Assembly (NCBI GenBank): GCA_958372035.1
Contig: CATXML010000104.1
Span: forward strand, 1 to 5,243
Direction of reading: 5' to 3'
From: an uncultured Collinsella sp.
GTDB taxonomy: Bacteria; Actinomycetota; Coriobacteriia; Coriobacteriales; Coriobacteriaceae
Length of the DNA stretch: 5,243 nt
Every line of letters starts with the position of its first letter. Position 1 is the stretch's first letter. The notes under the pieces are model-generated. The model saw nothing but the letters and a program-made list of their open reading frames with translations. It was not told the origin of the DNA and did no database searches. The translations under genes were made by a program, and so were the position numbers. Positions 5,119 to 5,243 of this stretch are shown piece after piece.

Positions 5119-5243
5119 ATGTCCGTCCGCATTATTACCGATTCCGCAAGCGATATGTCGCCGGCGGAGCACCCCGCTCTGCGTGTTTTGCCGCTGTCCG
5201 TCACCTTTGGCACCGATGTGTACATGGATGGCATCGACATCGA
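5119..5243 (+). CDS. DegV-family fatty-acid-binding protein, 3' end cut off by window edge
   Basis: Only the first 41 codons are present. The N-terminus MSVRIITDSASDMSP carries the DegV hallmark TDSASD at residues 7-12, on the loop that in family structures contacts the bound fatty acid. LPLSVTFGTDVYMDGIDI follows, as in other members (second strand, then the start of the acyl-chain pocket). Full-length members are about 280 residues. Some DegV proteins (FakB) hand fatty acids to the kinase FakA for phospholipid synthesis; whether this one does so cannot be told here. The start at 5119 is supported by agaaagga (5105-5112), six bases upstream, and by the match to the family N-terminus. It has its own likely promoter and reads in the same direction as the MarR gene, 119 bases away, with no clear terminator between them. 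Confidence 0.9.
   Translation, partial: MSVRIITDSASDMSPAEHPALRVLPLSVTFGTDVYMDGIDI

Overview
The window is GC-rich, tightly coded bacterial DNA. The gene set (LctP-type lactate permease, ATP-type PEP carboxykinase, a solo B3/4-domain protein, a MarR regulator, a DegV-family protein), the strong Shine-Dalgarno sites, the high-GC codon use and the repeated intergenic hairpins suggest a gut actinobacterium of the class Coriobacteriia, most likely Collinsella or a close relative. This is inferred from style and gene content, because no 16S or other marker lies in the window.

Layout, all genes on the + strand. Positions 1-1484 hold a lactate permease gene whose first ~40 codons lie off the left edge. 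Positions 1485-1762 are a 278-base gap: its first half is an array of degenerate 27-base units full of palindromes, and its second half holds two more dyads, including a perfect 16-base palindrome with a central CG, ahead of pckA. Positions 1763-3433 are pckA. A 16-bp hairpin terminator follows at 3449-3489. Next come a candidate promoter and a leader of about 140 bases that carries its own intrinsic terminator (3560-3616) in front of a B3/4-domain gene (3661-4380). That gene ends in a second copy of the same hairpin terminator in opposite orientation (4406-4447). A MarR-family regulator gene follows (4550-4999), then the first 41 codons of a DegV-family gene (5119 to the right edge), preceded by an extended -10 promoter.

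Working together: the permease and PckA both belong to C3/C4 carbon metabolism (lactate/pyruvate exchange; PEP-oxaloacetate interconversion), but 278 bases with possible operators separate them, so they are probably separate transcription units. The remaining genes look like single-gene units, each with its own spacer. There is no defence island, CRISPR array, tRNA, rRNA or transposase gene. The coding content is ordinary. The unusual material is intergenic: the 27-base periodic array, the flipped hairpin pair around the B3/4 gene, and the terminator-bearing leader of the B3/4 gene.
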